Shown here one piece after another: positions 28,043 through 33,529 of a stretch of DNA of 33,529 nt. The position numbers were made by a program, and so were the translations under genes. Source of the stretch: Phytophthora quininea (Eukaryota; Oomycota; Peronosporomycetes; Peronosporales; Peronosporaceae); contig JAAVTG010000985.1 in NCBI GenBank assembly GCA_011947345.1, positions 1 to 33,529 of the forward strand. The letters are read 5' to 3'. Position 1 is the stretch's first letter. Each line of letters starts with the position of its first letter. The notes below the pieces were generated by a model. The model was given only the letters and a program-made list of their open reading frames with translations. It was not told where the DNA came from and ran no database searches.

Positions 28043-31000
28043 TCACACATTGGACAGCGACGACGGCCGTCCAACGAAGCTAAAGCCATCGAAGTCATTC
28101 GGTCGATCGGTCTTGGCCATCATCACGCTCGGCTCGCGGTCGCGTGCTGTGATCTCGTTCATGTTGCGAGGCGCATAATGCGTGTCCAACTTGCCAACGC
28201 CGGGGTTGAACGGAGGCTGCATCTTGCGCTCCAGCAGTTCCGGCCAGTCGATGCTGTCAAAGAACGGGTGGGTTAACACCTCATCGGCACCACGTGGGCC
28301 ACTACCAAGACGCATCATCGGGTCGCGAGTAAGCAGCTGCAAATACGCACACAAAGGATTAGGAGCCAAAGAAGCCAACCAAAAGACAAAACGCCTCTCT
28401 CACGTACCCCGTTGATCAAGGAAATCGCAGCGTCCGAGAAACTGGGCGAGAACGTAACCCAGTCCTGTTTGAGAATGGTCTGGAACATGATGTCTCGGTT
28501 GCGGTGGTAGTAAGGCGGCTTCCCGCCAATCATTTCGTACAGCAAAATGCCGAACGACCACCAGTCGGCAGCCTTACCGTAAGTTCGGCCCTTCAGCAGC
28601 TCGGGGCAATGTACGCAGCTGTGCCGCAGAACGTCGTTGCACCCTTCAGCCCCGAAACACCAACCTTGGACAGACCGAAATCCGTGATTCGCACGTGACC
28701 GTCGTGATCCATCAGCACGTTCTCCAGCTTCGCATCACGGTAAATGATGTTAGCACTGTGGAGGTGGGCAATGGCCGCGGCAACCTCGGCAGCGTAGAAT
28801 CGAGCCCACTCCTCGGGGAATTTGCGGCGACGGCGTAAGTGCGTTGCCAAAGAGCCGCCGCTGAGGTAGTCCATGACAAGATACAGCTTCGACTCGCTCT
28901 GGAAAGCGTAGTGCAGCTTGACAACAAACGGATGGGAAATCTCAGTCAGAATCTTCCGCTCCGCCATCGTTGTATTGACGAGGCCCGACGAGACCACTTG
29001 CTGTTTCTTCAATACTTTCATGGCGTAGCACTCGCCCTGGTGTGGGGCCGTCACCTTCCGGCACAAGAAGACCTTACCAAAGCCACCTTGGCCCACGACC
29101 TTCATCAGTTCGAAGTCCTTGTCCGACACGGCCGGTCGATCACTACCAGATCCATTGCCACTACTAGAATTCGAGCCGCGGCTTGACTTCGGAACGGGCT
29201 TCGGTAAGTAATACGTTGGTTTGATTTTGCCAGTTTCGCTGTTCTTGTTCCCATTCTTGCCTTCGTCAGCACCGCCAGACACATCGCTTGACTCGTCACC
29301 GTCCGTTTCGCCTATCACAATGATGTTGGAAGCACGACGAGGGCGACTAATCGGCTTCGTAGCCGTCTTTCGCCTTCTAAGCTCGCCTCGGAGGTGCTTT
29401 ACGACAGCAGTCATACCAGGTTGATCCGGGTTTGCTCCAATAAAAGCAAACGCGGGATCTTCCGCTTTCTCCAGCGTCTTGGGGTATTGTCAGCCTCCTG
29501 AGACGGCATGAATCCTAACGAAAGGCACACACAATTCACGCGGGCCTGGGATTCCACGATCTGCGCGCCAAGAGGCTCGTAAGATGCCTCCCAGTTAATC
29601 GAACGGCGTCCAAGAAGTTCGAGGATTCCAGGAGACTCGTTATGGTCGATCTCGTGCTTCGACTCGATCAAAGAGATGCGGTGGATCTTCTCGCGAGCGC
29701 TGAGCTCATATGTCTCGAGGATGGACTTGACAAGCGCGCCACCGCGAGCGTACGCGATGATAGAGACTTGGCCCTTGCATTTGGTGATAAAGTTGTCCCA
29801 CACAAAAGAACATGCTCCTTGGGAGTGGAAGAGTTGGGGACGGGAACCTCGCGCTCGAATCCTCCGGCCTCGTACACAACAGCAGTGTTCGAGAACGGAT
29901 TGCACACCACAATACCGTAACCTTCATCTTGAGCGCGACTGAAGTAAGGCGTCATGGACCATTTGTGGTCAATCGTTAGCTTGGTATCTTCGGTATCCTG
30001 CTTCCAAAGACCAAGCGGACCCGAGTCGGACAGGAACAAAATAATCTTCTTCGCTGAAGCATAAGCCATGGAGCTGTAGAACCGACAGCGCACTGGAGAA
30101 TCAGCCGAAGGGACAAACTGAGGTTGGAAATCCAGCTCTCTCTCCATGAAGTTGTAGATATCTTTCTTATCGGTGCGTTCGCTCATACGGATGGATGGGT
30201 TCGCATTATGCTTCAGCTTCGGAAGTTCCACAGGCTCTGGCTCGTCGAACGCAGAAATTCCACGCGTGTCAAGTTCCAGAGAGTCCGCAGAGCTCTTCCG
30301 CTCTCGGTTCTCTGGCTCTTCCTCAGTTGCCTTGTCCTCCTCCTGTTCATTATCATCATCACTATCCTTTGGCTTTTCCTCGCCTTTATCGTAGACATCT
30401 GAAGGCGGCTTTGTGGGGAGATTCGAGTCATCCTCACTCTCGTCGTCACTGCTCGACTCCATCGCAAGCATTGCAGTCGTCTTACGACGCCCCATGCCAG
30501 CCATCAGTAGTCCAGCCGAAGATCGGGAAGATGACCGCACCGTTACAGGTGCAGGCTTCGGTTCTGCCTTGGACTCTTCCTCTTCAGAATCGCTGAACGA
30601 TGTGAAGCTGTGCTTTTGGGTTCGGGTGCTACAACTCCCCAGTTTGGTTTGAGCGAATCCTTCTTGGCCTTCGGTGGCGTAGGAGGGGCAACCACAGGCG
30701 ATGGAATGTCTCGAGAGACGTGAGGCGATGACTCTGGCGAATCGCTCGATTCATCGTCGCTTTGTGGACGCACGGGGAATCGAGGTGGAGTCGTCTTGTG
30801 TTTTTCTTTATCTGCGTTGGCCTTCTCGTCCTCCTCATCGGAGTCTGGATAAGCAACTGTGGCTGTTTTGTCAGCAGCTTCCACTTCATTGAGAGTATCT
30901 GCGATATCCTGATCAAATCTAGCAGAAGTGTTATCATAGTCAGCGTCGTGTTGAAGTGGTTGATCAGAAGACCCCTAGTCAAACGGTTAGGATATGTGCC

Positions 31001-32764
31001 GTCCTTATCGCCGATATCCACCCCATCAGGAGTTTGCATGACTGCAAGGAGAAGTGTCCTGGCACCTTCCGACAGCGCCTCCAGTTCGTCAAACGGTGTC
31101 GTCTCCTCTTCCAGATCGTCTTCGCGTCCATCGATATCATCTTCATCGTTGTCCAATTGGGCATTTGTCGTCCGCCGTTCGCCAACAGTTGTGCCCCGCA
31201 AGTTGAAGCCGCATGCGCCGCAGAAGCGAGATCCTGTGAGGACGGCATTACAGTTTGGACATCGCTTCTTCTCCACCTCAGGCTCTTCCTCTACTGCGTT
31301 TAGCTTGTGCAACGCGTTCATCCATTTATTGCGTTCACGGTCATTGTCGGCATACACATAGTACGGAACCTGCTCGTTAGTCATGAACATGAAACCAAAA
31401 GGCTCGCCATCCCACTTCTGCACGTCTTCCACAAGCACCTCGGCAAGTGCCTTGCCCTTTGAGTTATTGGCCATATCATAATCCGAGTAGTAGGAGATCG
31501 TGTTTCCGCGCAAGATGAAGTAACGCTTTTTCCAGCTCTTTCGCTTGTGACCCTGTTTCGTTAGATACCCTGCGCATGCCACTGGCTCCGGTATGTTGGC
31601 TGTGGATTTCTTTACCGTGGAAAGCCACTTCTGCTGCTCCCCACCAGTATCTGCAATCACGTAAAACACGTTTCCAGTTACCGTCTGGAACATCAAGCCA
31701 TTCGCTTCGCCGTCCCATGGCGCCACAGACCGTATTTCCACTTCAGCCATCGCTGACTGGTTCTCGCGGTATGCCTGCTGATCGGCGTAGTGGCGCAACG
31801 ACGTACCATTCAAAACGTAATACGCCATTCGCTGGCTCGGCACTAAATGCCCACGCTTCGTCAGATATCCTTCGCAACTCACTTCCTCAGTCTCCACCAT
31901 GAAATCCTTTAGCGCGCGCAGCCACTTGGACCTCTCCGCCTCGGACGATGCGTACACGTAGTAGATTTGCTTCGTCGTATAGAACATGAACCCGTGCGCT
32001 TCACCCGACCACGTGGCCACTTTTTCCACCGTCACAGCGCCGTACTTCTTGCCTTTATCCTCGCTTGAATAGTATTCCAGCACATTCCCTCGCAGCGTGA
32101 AGTACCTCGTCTTCCAGTTTGTAAACAAGTGTCCTCGCTTCGTCAGGTATCCTTCGCATCTGATCTCCGTGGGGGTTCCTTCGGGGATTGTCATCCGTGA
32201 CTCCTTCTCTCCACGTGTCAGCATGAATGTCTCTCGACTAAACAAACTGCGCCTGGAAACGGATCGGCGACTGCTGGCATTCACTGGCGCTGTCTGGCTG
32301 AATCCGCCGTCGGTGTACGGGCTGGCGCTGGCCGAAGGATTAAAGCTGGGGGTGGCCGTGGTAGCGTAGGATGACGCGTACGACGGCGTACCGTAGGGCT
32401 TGGAGCTGGGTCCCAGCGAGTGGCCGTGGTAGCCGCTGCTTTCTGCGGGGTCGTGCATCTCCAAGTTTGGGTTGGACACGGGGCGAGGCATGTTGTAGGC
32501 ACTGCCACCGCTGTTGGGTGCGGCGGGGATCTGCGGCGGGTGCTGCGGCGGAGGCGGGGGCGGCGCGCGGGTGAAGATGCCGCTGCGGGACGATGTGCGC
32601 GGCATGCGCGTCTGGTCCGAGCCCGCGCGCGACGGGTTGAGGTCCGCCGAGGCGGAGGACGACGAGCGGCGGATGGACTCGCGCAGAGCGTAGGAGGTGG
32701 GCGACGTCACCAGGATGTCATCCTCGAATTGCTGGAGGTTCTGCGGAGACTGGTCGGCGCTCAT
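28043..32764 (-). CDS. Triple PH - zinc ribbon - Arb2 - AGC protein kinase fusion
   Basis: One gene of about 1,550 residues. Start MSADQSPQNLQQ (32764); an in-frame extension to 32989 adds a hydrophobic stretch that may be UTR. After a Ser/Pro-rich region come three PH domains (about 203-288, 297-386, 397-488), each opening with GYLTKRGH or GYLTKQGH, and a zinc ribbon (CPNC, CGAC, about 502-519). An acidic linker leads to an Arb2 domain (DEGYGIVVCNPFSNTAV, VPNSSTPKEHVL, VWDNFITKCKGQVSIIAYARGG, INWEASYEPLG). The frame runs without a stop into an AGC kinase: GQGGFGKVF, AMKVLKK, IIYRDAKLENVL, ITDFGLSK, TFCGTAAYIAPE, and hydrophobic motif FDGFSFVG. A 71-bp intron is at 28337-28407. Inferred single-base losses: 30972-30975, 30614-30617, 29804-29807, 29481-29484, 28601. 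Confidence 0.75.
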
Positions 32765-32993
32765 TGCGGCATCGACCTGTGGTCCAAGGCGCGTTCCTAA
32801 GTAGCACAGCAACAAACAGCACACACACAGAGTGGTGGTAAGCACAAGACCAAACAACACGAGGCGGCTCGTGTTAGGGAGACAGCCCCTCGCACGTGAG
32901 TAAGTGTCCAACCCGGCCCAGGAGAGGGATCCTGTCCTCGCTGTGGCTAGCATTACGGCGTTGAGGATCTTCCTGAAGCGCCGAGGCACGCCA

Positions 32994-33013
32994 AGAGAGA
33001 GAGAGAGAGAGAG
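32994..33013. repeat. GA microsatellite
   Basis: About ten AG dinucleotides in a row, followed by GGGG, upstream of the kinase-fusion gene. On that gene's strand it is a CT tract, which is common in promoters and 5' UTRs. Confidence 0.8.
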
Positions 33014-33529
33014 GGGAGATGGCCGCCTACCTGCTATAATGGAGTGTCTTCCTGCCGCGTGGCCGTCCGGGAGTCGCAGTATCCGCTCGGGGAGTGAAGC
33101 AGTGTCGCTCGGCCTCCTTCTCTGTCGGCTTCGCTGTCGAGCCTTCGAGGGGGCTGACTTTGTTGTCTGTTCGCAGAATCCTCCAATCCTCTTAACAACA
33201 ATATTCAGTATCTTTCAAATACGGCATGCAAACAGCAAGACGGTTAGTCGAAATTTAACATCATGACTGAAGAGAGGTAGGTAAGAATGGAAAATGCTTT
33301 CTTTGTCGTTGAAACAGAGCCAACTTCGACGTCGACCGTCGCGCTGGCAACCATGCTGCAGACCCACGAGGAAGAAGATTGCGAAGAAGACTTTAGCACC
33401 GTCCTGCAAAAGCGATCATGGCGATACTTTTACCTCCGACTTGTCCACAGCAACCACGCAGCCAATGTCAAGCTGTGACTAAGAAACACTACTTGCATCC
33501 GCGGTGCTGCGCTGCTCACTTGACGATCT
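33014..33529. other. Terminal region, upstream flank; no firm gene
   Basis: Probable 5' flank of the minus-strand kinase fusion. A 63-codon frame at 33287-33478 (+) begins MENAFFVVETEPTSTSTVALA, is acidic (THEEEDCEEDF) and ends in basic residues. It has no recognisable motif and could be a small gene, an exon running in from outside, or chance. Confidence 0.3.

Noticed and set aside
28593..29414. Separate AGC kinase gene starting MTAVVKHL at 29414
   Set aside because: The same frame is open upstream into recognisable Arb2 sequence, with no intergenic DNA or initiator; kept only as the alternative to the fusion.
29500..29536. A ~33-bp intron in the Arb2 part
   Set aside because: GT and AG are present, but it is half the length of every other intron here, and the region also reads through as coding with one base restored at 29481-29484.
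1..33529. CRISPR array, prokaryotic operon, tRNA or rRNA genes
   Set aside because: No spaced repeats, no operon-like overlap with ribosome sites, and no cloverleaf or rRNA sequence noticed; introns and gene families show a eukaryote.

Overview
The window is nuclear DNA of an oomycete, most likely Phytophthora or a close relative. The evidence is short introns (58-77 bp, GT-AG, several with CTAAC-like branch sites), oomycete initiator motifs (YCAYTYY) just upstream of start codons, tightly packed genes with short head-to-head promoters, a secreted pectin lyase, and a cluster of FYVE-GAF proteins of the kind expanded in oomycetes. The species cannot be fixed from sequence alone.

Layout. 1-965: 3' end of a P5B-type P-ATPase. 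1769-2469 (-): small N-myristoylation-type membrane protein. 2888-3864 (+): mitochondrial EF-Ts. 4117-5106 (-): ACL5-like thermospermine/spermidine synthase, sharing a 136-bp promoter with 5243-6557 (+), a four-exon HPF1 (histone PARylation factor 1). 6844-8058 (+): pectin lyase. 8259-9123 (-): aldo/keto reductase, followed by a relic of a second one. 9589-10216 (+): ARPC4, with an intron directly after the start codon. 10418-11160 (-): cytochrome b5-domain protein. 11739-18320: a cluster of four FYVE-GAF genes plus one B-box-like gene; three FYVE-GAF copies share an almost identical ~670-bp block. 18705-22143 (-): a PA-PA-ankyrin-TPR-Lon-like-IQ protein, head-to-head with 22277-23495 (+), uridine phosphorylase. 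23588-24678 (+): seven-exon UCH deubiquitinase. 24843-27774 (+): secreted parallel beta-helix protein. 28043-32764 (-): one large gene encoding three PH domains, a zinc ribbon, an Arb2 domain and an AGC protein kinase.

A strong technical signal runs through the window. Most genes carry one or more frame breaks, about one per kb, and nearly all are losses of a single base in a short homopolymer. Conserved protein families read cleanly on both sides of each break. This looks like uncorrected sequencing/assembly error rather than mass pseudogenisation. Gene models below therefore span such breaks and say where they lie.

Most neighbours are housekeeping genes without a shared pathway. The most unusual items are the PH-Arb2-AGC kinase fusion, the PA-ankyrin-Lon-like-IQ protein, the block-homogenised FYVE-GAF cluster, and the promoter between thermospermine synthase and HPF1.
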